Under the pieces are notes generated by a model. That model ran no database searches and was not told the origin of the DNA. It worked only from the letters and a program-made list of their open reading frames with translations. 64,000 bases of DNA, from assembly GCA_000310025.1 (NCBI GenBank), contig FN648407.1, positions 198,785 to 262,784 on the forward strand, read 5' to 3'. The DNA comes from Ectocarpus siliculosus (Eukaryota; Sar; Phaeophyceae; Ectocarpales; Ectocarpaceae). This document shows positions 1 to 12,900 of the stretch, one piece after another. Every line of letters starts with the position of its first letter. The stretch's first letter is position 1. The position numbers and the translations under genes are program-made.

Positions 1-67
1 TTTTTTTTTGTTTTTGGTGTGAGGCCGCTTGTTTCCCCCCCCCCCCCCCCGCTCTTCGTGACGAAAG

Positions 68-3000
68 GTTGACGTGGAAGCCAACACGCTTGCGGTGCTG
101 GCCTACAGATACACGTCGATTACGAGCGTGGCGATGCTCGACGCCTTCAGCATTCCTGGTGAGCATGGTCTGCGCTTGGGTTATACGTTATATACCCTGC
201 CGCGCGAAGAAAATACATGGTGCGTTGTTCTCATGCACCCCGACGTATGCATACCGGCACACTGAAAGAGAGTAAAAACAACAAACAGCCACGGTTGTTT
301 GCTTGGGAGGGGGGGGTGATCAGCAGCTTGGGGCTGCAGAGTCCATCCAGTCCATCCCCCCCCTCACGGAGTCGCATCCTTCCTCCTGTGCTACATATGG
401 ATTTCTCCCATCTCGTGGGGGTTGTGTGCTTTATTTAGGTAACAGATAATTGCCGCCGCGTTGCTAAATAAAGTGTTTGTTTATGACGATCGAAGAAAAT
501 GCGCATCATTACATGTAAATATGCATCCCGCCGGATACAACCACTTGCAAACCCACAGCTTTGCTATTCCGTGCTTTGGGACACATCCTCTATCTCTGTG
601 TCATGCTCGGGGAGGAGAGAGAAAACGTGAGGGGCACACTGCAAAAGGAGCTTCGGCGTATGCATAGCATACAAGTACAAGTATTCACTGCCGGTTTTTG
701 GCATCTCCAAATCTATTCCGTCGTACATTTTGTATGCATAGAGGGGAGGGAAGAGATAGGCTCTTCTGTCTGACCACGGGTTGGAACAAACGGCACTAGT
801 GCTGTGAGCGCTGATTTGAAGTGAAGAACAAAAAAAAAGAAAATAGAGTTGGTGAATATGGCCGCCACATGGCCGTGTGTGTGTGTGGTGTGGTTGTGCT
901 CGTGGTGCCGCAAAACGCTGAATCGTTGCTGGTTTAGGAAGTCGGTCGCCACCATGTCGATGTTTCAAATGGGGTTGAATTCGTCGAAGGTTGAAGTCGT
1001 CGAAAAGGTTTGACTTCAATTCTTCTTGTCAAAAATTAAAAATTCGGACGTGCCCTGGTGACTGCCATCGACTTGCCACTGCTGTAATATACACACTACT
1101 GTACGCTTGATGGAATTGCGCTGTATCCTTGAAGGAGAGTGTCATGTATCCGTGAAAGGAGATGATTTTCTACCCAACGAATCGTTTTTGTGCTTCATTC
1201 GCTCCAGCGACAACATCAGCAGCAGTGAAAAGCGCGATCAAGGAAACTACTTCTACAATTTCGTTTTTTGCCAAGTATCTTGGACATGTGAAGTGCTTAC
1301 TATCACGAAGGGATCGTTTTTTTTGCCCTATACAACCACGATCGGCGGTTGGTATCTGCTTCTCACTTCCCAACAATGACCCCGGCTGATACCGATACTC
1401 TGATCAGTCGAACGGAGTTTACCACCGAAGAAGAAGATGTGTAGGCTGGCGCCAGGGAAGGTGACAGAAACAACACACGGACGGATGTAGGTACAGCACA
1501 CGCACAACAAACCACCCGCATGTGTGTGTGTTTTGTGGGCTAACAAAAAAAGAGCACGAAAAGCCTGGCACACACAGATTACATGCCGTTGTCCTGATGC
1601 CACTGGTTGGCGGCCCGGTATTCGGAATCTATAACTAATGTATGGCAGGACAGGTTCGCAGCGTGGAAATCCACAATGGTGGTGCAGTTGCTACGTGCGG
1701 GCACAACAATCGACAATCGCATCGTGTGTCACCTACCGGGCGGGAGTGTTATTCGGGCGGGTTCGCTTGGTCTGCCCCCCAAACTAGCGTGTTTTCTGCA
1801 CATTTTCTCGCTTTATTTCGGGCGTGCACGTGCAATGCTCCTTCGACCTTGTTGACGCTCTCCCGGTCCCCCGCCCCGCCCCGCCACTCCAGCCGTGATG
1901 ATACTGTCGCGCTTGCTGTTGCGAGCGCAGTACAATGAGAAGCACATGACGGGGGTAGGTCTGTGCGTGGTGGGGCTAGCGCTGACCATCGTGTCCGACC
2001 TCCAGGGAGACGAGGCGGATAGCGGCCACCCGCACGCGTTCAAGGGAGACGTGCTCTGCATCCTCGGGGCCACGTTGTACGCTGGCTCCAACGTCATGCA
2101 GGAAGACTTCGTCAAGAACTACAACCGGGTGGGTTGCCGTCGCTGTTTCTTGCTCAAGTACCGTCCGTTCCAATCTGGGGTCAAAGGCAACGACGTACGA
2201 ACGGCAACGCTCTCCGAGTGTGCGTGGACCCGACAGTTTCGTCGCCAGCCCTATCTGTCTGTATCTCTGGACCCCCCTGATAGCCCTAGCAGGAGAGGGA
2301 GGCACGAAGAGGGTCCTCATCGGACGTGCGTGTGTCGTTAAATTAAGTTTAGAAGATGTCGGTGAAGACCTTATGTTCGTGAATCGTGCGCCATCTCAAC
2401 GTGGACGAGATGTTCTCGGGGCGGCGAACTATTGTTGTTGTTGTCACACCGTCCGTGAGAGGCCAACACGTTCACTACCGTGCTTGAGCCTGTTCGAGTG
2501 TGAAAGGGCCGAGAATATATTGACTAAACTTCGTCCTCTTTTTACATGTGTTGTGTGTTTGTGTGTGTGTGTGTTTCTTTCGTGTTTTTCCCTGCGCCGT
2601 TTCTCAGAGGGAATTCCTTGGCATGGCAGGGCTTTTCGGCACTGTTATATCCGGCGTGCAGACGCTTGCACTGGAGAAGCAATTGTTGGCGGAGGTTGAG
2701 TGGACGCGGTCTGTCGTGCTCTTCACCTTCGGATACGCCTTGAGGTTGGTGCTCAGGAGACAAGGCTGTGAACACATCCCTTGACCCTCAAGACACGGTT
2801 TTAGTTTTGGGAGGTCAATTGCAAAGCTTTGTCGGATATGTACGCGGAAAGGTTCACCGTCATTGAGATGGTAAGATGCGGGAGGTCAGCTGCGAAGCCA
2901 GCTTGTTTGCACCAATCGAATATACAGTAGGGTTCAAGAAGGCTAGCTACAGTAAATATCCTAGTATGTCTAGACCCTCATTGTTTTTTTTTTTTTTTTT

Positions 3001-3612
3001 TCGTCTGGAAACGTTGTCGACGTGGACGCGATTGGCTAATTTTATTGCTCGCGCCCCGGCTTCCCTCCGCTCGTCCCCCCATCACCGCCGCCGCCGCCGC
3101 CGCCTACACACCGGAACACCCACGATGTCGATGTGTGTTTCCCCCGCAGCTTGTCGGTGCTGTACAGCTGGACGTCCCTCTTCCTGCAGGCGGGGGACGC
3201 GGCGATGTTCAACCTATCCCTCCTCACCTCGGACGTGTACGCGCTCCTCTTCTCCGTCCTGGTGGAGCACGCCACCCCGCACTGGCTATATTTCGTGGCC
3301 TTCGTGGTGATATTCTGCGGCCTGGTCGTCTACCACGGCCAGCCCCCGCCCACGTGCGCGGAGCCCCTGCCGCGGCTGGCGCTCGTCGATGGTACCCCCG
3401 GGTCATCGTGGTCGAGGGAGGGCGACGATTGTGGTGGCCACAAGCGTGGCACCGGCCGTGCCTTCTTCGGCATGCAGCGGAGGGAGTGCAGCGGGGAGAG
3501 CGCGGGCACGAGCAGCACCGCCACCTTCTGCAGCAGCGAGTTGTCGCCGGGTGCGAGCGTTTCCCCTTCTCCTCCGGCGAAGAACCCGTGGCTTGATGTG
3601 GCTTCTTTGTGA
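68..3612 (+). CDS. SLC35F-type membrane transporter, 3' four exons (5' end outside window)
   Basis: Exons read as 68-158, 1893-2128, 2608-2744 and 3150-3612 (stop TGA at 3610), with GT/AG borders and agreeing phases. The spliced protein follows the SLC35F1/F2/F6 (DUF914) family in order: a VDVEAN block with TSITSVAMLDAFSIP, then GDVLCILGATLYAGSN followed by VMQEDFVKN, then REFLGMAGLFGTVISG, then FNLSLLTSDVYALLF and the last hydrophobic segment near 3285-3340. Members are polytopic proteins of the drug/metabolite transporter superfamily in endomembrane or plasma membranes; substrates are mostly unknown. What is seen covers roughly the C-terminal 60%, from about TM4 to TM10. The soluble tail after the last membrane segment, about 90 residues, is Ser/Gly/Pro-rich and not conserved. 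Upstream exons must lie before base 1; the window opens in an intron with T and C tracts leading to the acceptor at 66-67. Family call firm, substrate unknown. Confidence 0.88.
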
Positions 3613-6600
3613 TATATGCGTGTGTTGTCTCGGCCAGTGTGGCGCCGCGCGCCAGACCACACGCGGTGTTTTTGTGGCTAACACTTGTTGTTCGGGGGGT
3701 TTCCAACGGGGGTGCATGTCTGTTGCGGGTGCTCTGTCGTGACACATGGTGCGGGATGACGTCAGCGTCGCAATTTTATTTTGCAGCCGTTACTATTGTC
3801 TGCCCAACAAGGGCATGGAAAGGCAGGGGCGTGACAAGCGGGCCATCTTGAAGGAGGTCATGTTGACTGAGGCGTTGATCGTATCCCGGGCTCTCTGCGC
3901 GTATGTGCGAGGAGCCTTCCTGCGTTCCGCGTATTGGTTGTGCCCATGCGGTCAATTGGTCAGTTTCGCGGTGTCCATGACTTGATGGAGCGGAGTGCGG
4001 GAAAGAGGGGCGGAGGAGACGTCGCCACGACGATGATCGCGGCGGGGGGATGCACGTCCTGACGCTTACTCCAACTGTTCACGCATCCTTCACGAACCCC
4101 AACATTGTATAGGTACCAAGTACCCCATTTAGAGTTGTATAGATGTGTGGGTTGCTTTCTCCGGCGCGGGCGTTGAAAATGTGTCTTTACTCTCTGGTAG
4201 TTGTTGGGCTGTTTTTAGGAGCTGGGGGACTGTAGAGAACATCAAATTTGTTTGCGCACAATGTATACTAGGCATGCATGGCAGAGAGAGTGGGGAAGAG
4301 AGGCACGAAACTTTTAAGATTGGCTGTGTCCAACCGTAGCACGGCTCCACTGTGCTACCTGTTCCATGTACGAGTGTATACTCCCGAGGCACGTGTTAAT
4401 AGCGAACTTTTGCCGTGGCATCATTTCGTGTGGAACAAAAACGAGCATCTCTCGTTGTTTGTGCTGGGGGTCTGGCGAGGGCATCAGCCACGTCGTACAG
4501 TATGCACTGCTGTGTTTTGCGTTGTTGTGTTTTTTTTTTCCTTCGTCATTCCGCCTTCAGCGGTTGTGGGTCGGTCGACGGGGGCGACCCCCCAGCAATA
4601 AACCGTTTTCTACACCCTGCCGGGTCACTTTTGCTCGCAGCGGTAATAGACTCACGTACGTTCCCGTTGTGCGTGACGGAAGAGCGTCTCCTCGTGGAAG
4701 GGTGAAAAACGAGAGTGGTTGAAGGTGTGTGCATAGGAGGAATGATGGTCCGACGCATGTGTGCCTGTGACGACGTGAGGTTGGTGATGCTCATGATGGT
4801 CACGATTCTGTGTTGATTGTGCGGGAGACAAACGCCAACGAGGCCTTTGCTTGTTGGCTGACATGCTCCACCACGTACGGTAAGCATGACAGGAGTTGGA
4901 CGTGTGTGGCTTGAACAAGTTTAGCACATGACGGCAAAAGCGGTCGTGGGTATCAACGTATCAACTCTTGTGCCACGGTTCGCGCAACGAACGGCGGTTT
5001 TTGGTGGACGTGGAGCAGGCTTACACATCTGCTGGGATTTTTGGATCCAGAAATGTACATTAGTAATTGTGGGCTGGTCTTTGGTACTTCTTTCTGGTCC
5101 GGTTTGTTGGCTAGGAACTTCTTTTGCAAAGCGGCGGCGGAGATATCTTGGTATGTAGCGTCCACGTTTTTTTTCGCGGTTTCCCTTTCCGGGGCCCAGT
5201 ATTTTACTTCCAAGTTAATTGCACGGATGGATGCGTATGTACCTTGAAAAGTTTTTTCCCGTGGCTCTTAGTTGTCGAGGGGGGTTGGGGTATAGGTGCA
5301 AACAAACATTAAACATTTTATCGGCGCCAAGAAAGAGGCTCGTGGGGCCCAAAATTGACGATATTTTTACGGCGTGTCTGGCTTGAAGCCCGGAAAGGAT
5401 GTGTAAAGGGCTTGTTGCACTGACGGGTGTTTCCCGTGGAGAAAATTCAGTTGCCCTCTTATACACCGCCCGGAACAGAATGGTTTCTTCGTCTGCTGCC
5501 TCCGAATATTTTGAAAGGCAGGACAGCAAATAAATCATTGTTCGTTCAAGGGACATAAATAGATCGGCCTGGACCACCCAATTAACGCGATGTTGTCGGT
5601 TACCAGGTACCTCGAAGGACAGTTACGTGACATCCGCACCACCACCGGCTTTTGTTCGATTAACATTAAACAACCCGCAACTTCCCACGACAGCAGATGG
5701 AGGAGGGTGTACTTTTGCAACTGGGGAGAACCGACACACTGGGGACCTCCCCACAGGACTCGGACAAAAAACAGCTTTAACTCGTATCCACCTAGCTCCG
5801 CATCACAGGAGACCAGGAGACCGACAAATGTTGTCGCGCGCAGGAAAGCACGGCACGCGAAGCAACACTTGTCACCGGCCAGGTCACCACTACTCTCTTG
5901 TGCACCTTATCAACAACACAAACAGAGCTAAGAGTATGAAGAGATTATAAATCATGATAATAAAACTCAGGGGCAACGCGAGACCCTGCCGGACACTGAC
6001 CGACCGTAACCGTTGCGTGGGAACTTGCACCATGTGCCAAGGAATCAGCTACTACTGCACTGACGCGAACAAGCAAGAAGGGGATGGGTATGACTCTTTA
6101 AAAAAAGGCGATTGACACACACAAAGAAAGACAGACACCAAAGTGGGCAATAGTAGAGTATTCTAGCACTCCCACAAGACAAAAAGTTGTCAAGGACTCC
6201 ACCCCCGCCGAGAGCGCAGGAACAAAAAACGAATCGCCATTCTTCTCGCCGAGGTTAATGTACAAAGCAAACAAGCAACAAGAGCAGCTACAGCTTAGCA
6301 GTAAACGTGCGCAACGTACAACTAACTGCTGCCCACGACAGCCAACCACCACCAAAACAGCCATCGTAGCTACCCACGCAACGTCCGAAGAGAGGATAAA
6401 TAAAAAGACGTAAAGGGTTGCGCAAACAAAAACGCTCCTAGCCGTCCGAGAAATACATACAGTAACCAGCACATGCATATTGAACAAACGAGCTCTACCC
6501 AACACCCGACAAAGCAGCACACAGAAAAGGAACTTCGTCGGATCGGTGGATTCATCGCGAAAACAAGATTACCCCCTCCCCAATGCACATCTCTCTTGAG

Positions 6601-8061
6601 CCTCTAATCAACTTCGCCATGAGAAACAAAAACCACCCAACACACGCCCGTAAAGTGCTGCTACCGATATGGAGATCGTGGCGCACACAACCTGCCGCAC
6701 ACGTTGCGACCGTCAACGTCAAAACCACCACTCCGGACTGCCCCCCCCCACCCCCCCCCCCCCCTCGCGCGGGCCCGGCTTCAAGACCCGCGTACATAAT
6801 TAAAACGAGACGACTGCACAAACGAAAACGACACGAAAAAAACAAGGCAAAAAACACAGAGGACGACAGCAAGTGTTCAACATGGGCGAGCGCTACACAC
6901 AACACACAGAGGAACGTTTACCGCCACGTACGTCTATCATAGCACATCCAATGCGGCTTGCTAGGCATGTGTTGGGGCAACCGGCCACGCAGCGACGCCT
7001 AATATTCGGGACTGCTTTGCTGCTGCTGCGTCTGCCTACCTCATTCTACCCGCCATTGAAGCTACGTTTGTCTACATCCTCCCCCCGGTCGCGTGCCTCT
7101 CGGCGTGCCTCTCGACTCTTGTGCCTCCACTGGGCTTTGCATGCACGATCATCGAGGCAGGGCAATTTTCCTTCCGTTCACTCGTATTCACCACCGTGCG
7201 TGCGAAACCTCAGGAACCCGCGAGACTAACGCGTTCCTATCCCTCGACCTCTACAAAAGTGATGGCACTTCTCTCGGCCTCAAACCCAACGCTTGCGGGT
7301 TTGTCTGCTCTCCGCCGTGCCGAGCAATGCAACCCTCCCCTTTCTCTCCCGTTTCACACATGCAGACTCAGGCACTCCTGGGTCCGCCCGTCCACCGATC
7401 GAAGCGGGATGATTTTTTCTCGACAGCGGGGTCCTCGCAATCCTGGGCACCCCCCCCCCGCCAACATTTCACGAACCCCATCCCCGCTACGGTCACCATT
7501 TGCGTCTCCCCCGCCGGCGGCAGGCACACTCCGTCCTTACCCCCCCCCCGATGTTCCCACGCTAACGCCACAGACAAAACACACTTGGTCGAAATCGCCG
7601 CCGCTACGCAACAACACCTGTCCGCAAGAAGGCAGACAGACCACCCCCGCCCCCGAGTACAGGCAACCTGAAACTGTGGTGCCCCAGACGCGCGTGCCTC
7701 GAGTACGGCCAACGGCGTAAAAAGGTACCTCAATCACGCACGTCAAGGCAAACGCATAGCATAGGGCTGCTACTCCAGCCGCGGGTGCCCAGCAGAAAAG
7801 AGAGTGGAACCGTCAGACGCGGCTTGGGCAGCGGGCGGCATCTCCAAAAAGCCGCGGTGCGACGCGCAAGCAAATTCTTGTGGGTATTTCAAACAGTAGA
7901 CGGGTTTCCAAAACAGCCAAAAGGGTCTCTACAACTCCCAGAAAAAAAAAAAGACGCACGCAAACAAAAGCGCATTTCCCCAATAGATGCACCCCTCAAC
8001 ACAACGGTGCACGGAGAGGACAGGGCTCACCCTCCCCCCCCCCCCCAGAGGTATCACGGCG
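3613..8061. other. No supported gene; UTR/intergenic sequence
   Basis: This stretch separates the convergent 3' ends of the transporter gene (+) and the PH-domain gene (-), so it should contain both 3' UTRs. I see T tracts, a C-run near 6740-6765 and several C-rich runs at 7450-8050, but no open frame with recognisable protein similarity or consistent splice borders. The open frames at 7093-7720 are Pro/Ser/Arg-rich low-complexity reading of C-rich DNA. Confidence 0.5.
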
Positions 8062-9972
8062 TTACGCCGCCGGAATTCCCGAAAGGCGAGGGCCTGACGC
8101 CCCGTGGCCTCCGGTACCGCCGACGCTGCTGTTGTTTGAGACCCCGCAGCGGGTGTCGAGCAACGAGTCCATCGCCAGGTAGAAGACTACCGCGTCCGTC
8201 TCAAGGGATGCCTCGAAGCCGATGGTGCCGAGGTGCAAGCACTTGACCCACACTACCTTGCCCCTCCGCTCCACGTCCAAAACATCCCGCAGCGGTATCT
8301 GTTTTTTATCGCGGGGGAAACAATGGTTGGCTATGCTTAAGAGAGTTGGACGGGTAGAGGAGGACTGAAAGGACTAGGGGGTAGAGTGGCTTGGTCGGAT
8401 GCAGGCAGGCGTGTCTTCGTGGGGTCGTGAAATAAAATGACTTCAGGACGGTATGATACATGCGCGTGCAGAAGAGTGGCAAAAAAACACTGGGAGTGGG
8501 ACACGGGCGGGTGGAACATTCCGAGCTGTGACAGTTCATCATCACCCACACAACCAACCGCAGGCAGCAGCAAAGCAGCTGCAGCAGGTACCAGACGACA
8601 ACAGGATTGATAAGGCAGACACCGCACCTGCCCCCCGCCAGAGTCCCACCACTTGCTGCTCTTCCATCGCAGGCCCGGCAGGGTCGGATCGTACTTGACT
8701 ATACGGTGCGCCCACCCTTTCCCGTGGCGATGGTACTTCCGGACCCTCAGCCCGTGCTCCTGCATGACCGCCAAGAAAAGCTTCCACGCGCGTTCCCGCT
8801 TCTTACGCCTTCGGTGCGGCATCTCCCGCCCGAACTTGCTGCTGCTGCTGCTGCTGCTCGCGGTGCTGCTACTGTTGTGGCCGAGGCAATCATCGGTGTC
8901 GTCTTCCTCGTCCACCTAATTACAAAAAAAACCCCCGAAAGCATCAGCACCCGACCACGAGCAAGCGACTACCCCTTAGAAACAAATGTATTACTTCGAA
9001 CTATGAGACGGATGTCTCCAGGTGCACCTGTGGACAGTTCCCCTTGGGATGTGTGGCGTGGATACACACCGGTTCAAACTCTTGTGGAGAGGCTGAAGAG
9101 TACGGATAGTTGCGTTGTGAGTCAGGGGGGAAGCGAGCCTGCTGCAGCAGGTTCAGCGTACAGCATACACTGGCTCTATCTGTGGCAATACCCGGAAGGT
9201 AGATCTCCGACAGGTCATTTGACGTCACAATCTACAACAGTCTGAGGAGGCATTGTAGTAATTAATACTGGAGTACGGGAAATGCAAGGAGGGGTGTCTC
9301 GGGCGTTTGGGGATGGCGCTTCGCGGTCTGGATGCGGGAACGTATAGCGTCCATGTACGAGATCTGATTTCCGCTCATTTTTCCCCCGGGCCACCCAACC
9401 CTCTCATTCGCCTCACCTGCACCTCCGAAAAACTGAGGTACCCATGCCGTTCCGCGCCCCCCACGGAGCCCCCGGAACCCCTGCCCGCGCGGGGTACCCC
9501 CCCAGAGAACGACGCCGCCTTCTTGTGGGCGGGCAACCCGTTCCGGTGGTCCCACGCCCCCGACGACGGCCTCAGCGAATCCGTGGAATACCTTTTGCTC
9601 CTGCCGCGGCCTAAGCTGTGGCGCCTCGCCATCGCCGCCGCCGGCGACGCCTCGGCGGCACCGTCGGCCGCGGCGGCGGTGGCGGCAGCGGTCTTGTTGC
9701 TGTCGCGCGCCGCGGCCTGCTCTCTCGCGGCGGCGACGACGTCGTTGGTGTCGAAGAGCTCCATGATGGAAGGGGAGCTCTTGGCCTCTCCTCCAAGCTC
9801 GTCGTTGCCCGAGACCACCGTAGTGTGCAGGGTCTCTCCCCCTCCGCAGGGCCCCTCCCCTTCCACCGCCGTTATGGTTGACTTCTTGTTGCTGCTGTTA
9901 TTGTTGTTAATGCTGCCGCTGTCGGCTGTTCCAAGAGCCAGCGCTGGGCGAAAGTCGGTCCCTCTTCCGCTC
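8062..9972 (-). CDS. PH-domain-like protein, three 3' exons
   Basis: Read on the minus strand: exon 9972-9417 (acceptor TTTTCAG, donor CAG|GTGAGG), exon 8915-8628 (acceptor AATTAG, donor CAG|GTGCGG) and exon 8298-8062 (acceptor AAACAG, stop at 8064-8062). Phases agree at both internal junctions. The first exon gives a low-complexity region rich in Asn, Ser, Ala and Gly with a short SIMELFDTNDVVAAARE helix-like stretch. Exons 2 and 3 join inside a PH-like fold: basic helix RERAWKLFLAVMQEHGL, strands VRKYHRHGKGWAHRIVKYD, LRWKSSKWW, then IPLRDVLDVERRGK and GFEASLETDAVVFYLAMDSL, the usual order ending in the C-terminal helix. PH folds bind phosphoinositides or proteins, usually recruiting the host protein to membranes. 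The first exon starts with one base of a split codon, so at least one upstream exon exists beyond 9972; I could not place it. No catalytic domain is visible, so function beyond binding is unknown. Confidence 0.7.
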
Positions 9973-12900
9973 CTGAAAACGGCAATATTTATTGGTAGCA
10001 GGTGGGGCGGGGACAGCAGTCTAAGAGGTGAACGCAGTTTCGCTTTCGGAAGAAAACAACTCCTACCACATACAAAGATATGAGACAGAATGGGTGCGAC
10101 TACAGGGAAGAGGTTGGAGTGTCCGGGTCCACATCAAGACTATTAAGATGCTTGCATGGACGTTACTTCTGCCCATCCCCTGCCCCCTGCTGCCCACTCT
10201 GCAACGTAACGATTCCGCGAGGGGGGTACGCAGACTCCAACCAGTGCAGCAACAATTTTGAGTGAATTTGTGGTTCTCTTTCTCTCGTTCATGCTCTATG
10301 GCATGGCTTCGCCTGTGCACGCGAACGGCTGTCCGTCCACAAAACTAAAACAGGCGTAGAAGACGCCCGGCAGGCTGGTGACGCTTCCACTATATTAGTA
10401 CTATGCTGGGACTTCTTCCTTTTTCGCCATCGCAATGAGGATCATAACCTCTTACCAACGGTAGCCAAACTTCAGCTGAATCACAACAAAATATTTCGCG
10501 GGGTGTTTATAATAACAGCAAGCTCTACCTCTGCATGTTCCAACTCGATGGCCTTTGATGGGATTTTCCGTTAAACGGGCACGCGCAAGTGCGGCGGTGC
10601 TAGCAGGCTTTTGCTGAAGATCCGGAGAGCAACGATTTCTCCGAAAAAAAAAGGCAGCACCATGCTTCAAAACGGCCAAAGAGCTGCCGTGTAGACCGCC
10701 ATATCCATTCTTCATAAAGTACTTCACAGGCAGGGTATTTACTTGCACCGTCTCCACACGCGAACTGATTTGTCCCGCCCGTACCCCAACGTACGCATGA
10801 GTCCCTCACCCCCGGTTGGGTGCGCCAGAGTGCCGAAAGAAAGATCGATGCCGAGACCGGAGGAACGGGTGTAATTACAGCGAAAATAGGCTATCATAAC
10901 GGACGGATTGTTGTTGTTGTCTTCACATTAAAAACCGTGCAAATCTCTCTACCCACTGCCTTCGTCTGCCCGTACTGATCAATCAAACACTTTGACCGAG
11001 CGATTCCCGTGGTCACGTGCGTGTGCGTGTCCGTCGCACCTACAATTCTGGCGCCGGTCTACAGGCCTTTCGGTGTATAACCTGCTGACAATTTAATCGG
11101 CCGGCGTCACACAGCACAAGAGGAAGGTCACACAGGAGCGTTTTATTTTATTGGTTGTTTTCTTGCTTCACCTTTCCCCCTGCGGTGCTTCCCTTAGTTT
11201 TTAACGCGAGGTGGGTTCAGCCATCCCTTTCCCTCGTCGATCGTGAAGCCCAAGGTATACTCGAATAAAAAAAAAAATGGATCGTTGTGCAAATTGTGTT
11301 TTCGTTGGATGAATTTCGTCGGGGTCCGTTCTTGCATCACCACCCAAGGCTCTGTAGCAGCAGGTGCCGACTGTGCACACCAATTCAGTGCGCGCGGGCA
11401 AAGCACAACTTACCCTACCGAACGCGCCTGCACTTGGAACCCAGGAGTTGAGAAACTGGAGCCTAAAAAAAATAAATAAATACAAATTGAAGAAATTTGT
11501 GAAACCCCTACACAAAAACCAAAATAACGACCATTCGTATGCATAGATGCTAGCATGACCCCAGACATCAGGAAACCAGCCTCTGCCGAAACAAGAGGTT
11601 CTTAGGTCTTAGGTCTATATCTAGTTACAGAAGTCAATAGCACCAACGAGAGGGTGTTGTGTATGCAAATGTACTCTGGGTGTTTATGTACAGCGGCAGT
11701 GAACGTCATCCATTTAGTAGAAGGCGAGGTCGAGCACTCTCGTGTTGGTTTGAGAGACCAAGGAGGCGAAGCACTGCCCAAGGAAAGAAGAAAGAAGCAA
11801 ATCCAGCAATCTCTGCGTGCTCCGCGGATGATTTTAGACGCAGTCTCACAGGGGAGATAAATACAAGTATTCGTTCTGGTTTGTTTGTCTTCCTTGATGC
11901 CATGGTATCTGCTGCACAACCAACAAGCAAACCATTCGTACTCTCCTCTCCTGGGTGCTTGTTTGTTGAGGGTACGCAGTCAAGCCTTCTGCATTGCATT
12001 GTCGTTGCGCAGAACAGGGAAGAATTGCATGCCTTGTATGCATGCATATGGTACCACTAGTTTTTGCCGAAACCTACCACATGCATATAACAAGGCATGT
12101 TTTTGGTGCAACTTTTGTGTAACGGTCCACGCAACTATCTACTTCGAAGTTAAGATAGGCGCATTGCGATCACCCCGGCAAGAAACCAAAAGTGTCCGGT
12201 GCCTTTGTCTTCCCTCTGTGCCGTTCAATTTCCGAAATACCTTCGTTCTTTTCCAAAAACATGAGAAATATTCATCTTTGTTCTTCCACAGATAAAAGTC
12301 TGGGATAGATTTAGATTATCATTATGCACATATTCATCTTTGTTGGCGGAGACTTTGTCTGTGTGTCTCCCCTAATAGTTGTAGGGTACAGCAATATCTC
12401 GCCTGTACGCTCAACAAGAAAGTTTGGTGGTAATCTTGCCATCTCGTGTAATGGTATCGCGGTATCGGACAATCTCCCTTGTAAGACGAGAAGAAGCGGA
12501 TTTCCCCCCGGGTTGTACTTGTACGGTGGTTCCTAAAATGTGTACCCACCGCCGCCTACTTGCTCGCTTGTTGGGCAATTCGGTGTATGGTACCGATGAT
12601 GTCAATGAACCTATATGATACAACACCTACTGGTGTCAAATGTTTTTGAAGAGACGAGACAAGAAGGAGATCATGTGCGGTGGTGGTGTCATGTGTTTCA
12701 GCAGCACGCGAACTGGCTTGTAGCAAAAATAAAGAGCCGAAGGGATCATTGATCAGTCAGTGCAGGGGGAGCATGCGGTGTTTTGGGCTGTTGGTTTGCC
12801 GTCGTCCGCCATTGCGATGACGATATATGTCACGATTTCGCCGCCCGCCATGAGGTAGGTGCACCTCGGAAAAATATATACTCATGTATGAAACCTGAAC

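Noticed and set aside
7093-7720. Overlapping plus-strand frames of 190-200 codons
   Set aside because: Pro/Ser/Arg-rich reading of C-rich DNA, with no conserved block and no splice context.
9307-10083. 258-codon plus-strand frame
   Set aside because: Antisense shadow of the low-complexity exon of the PH-domain gene.
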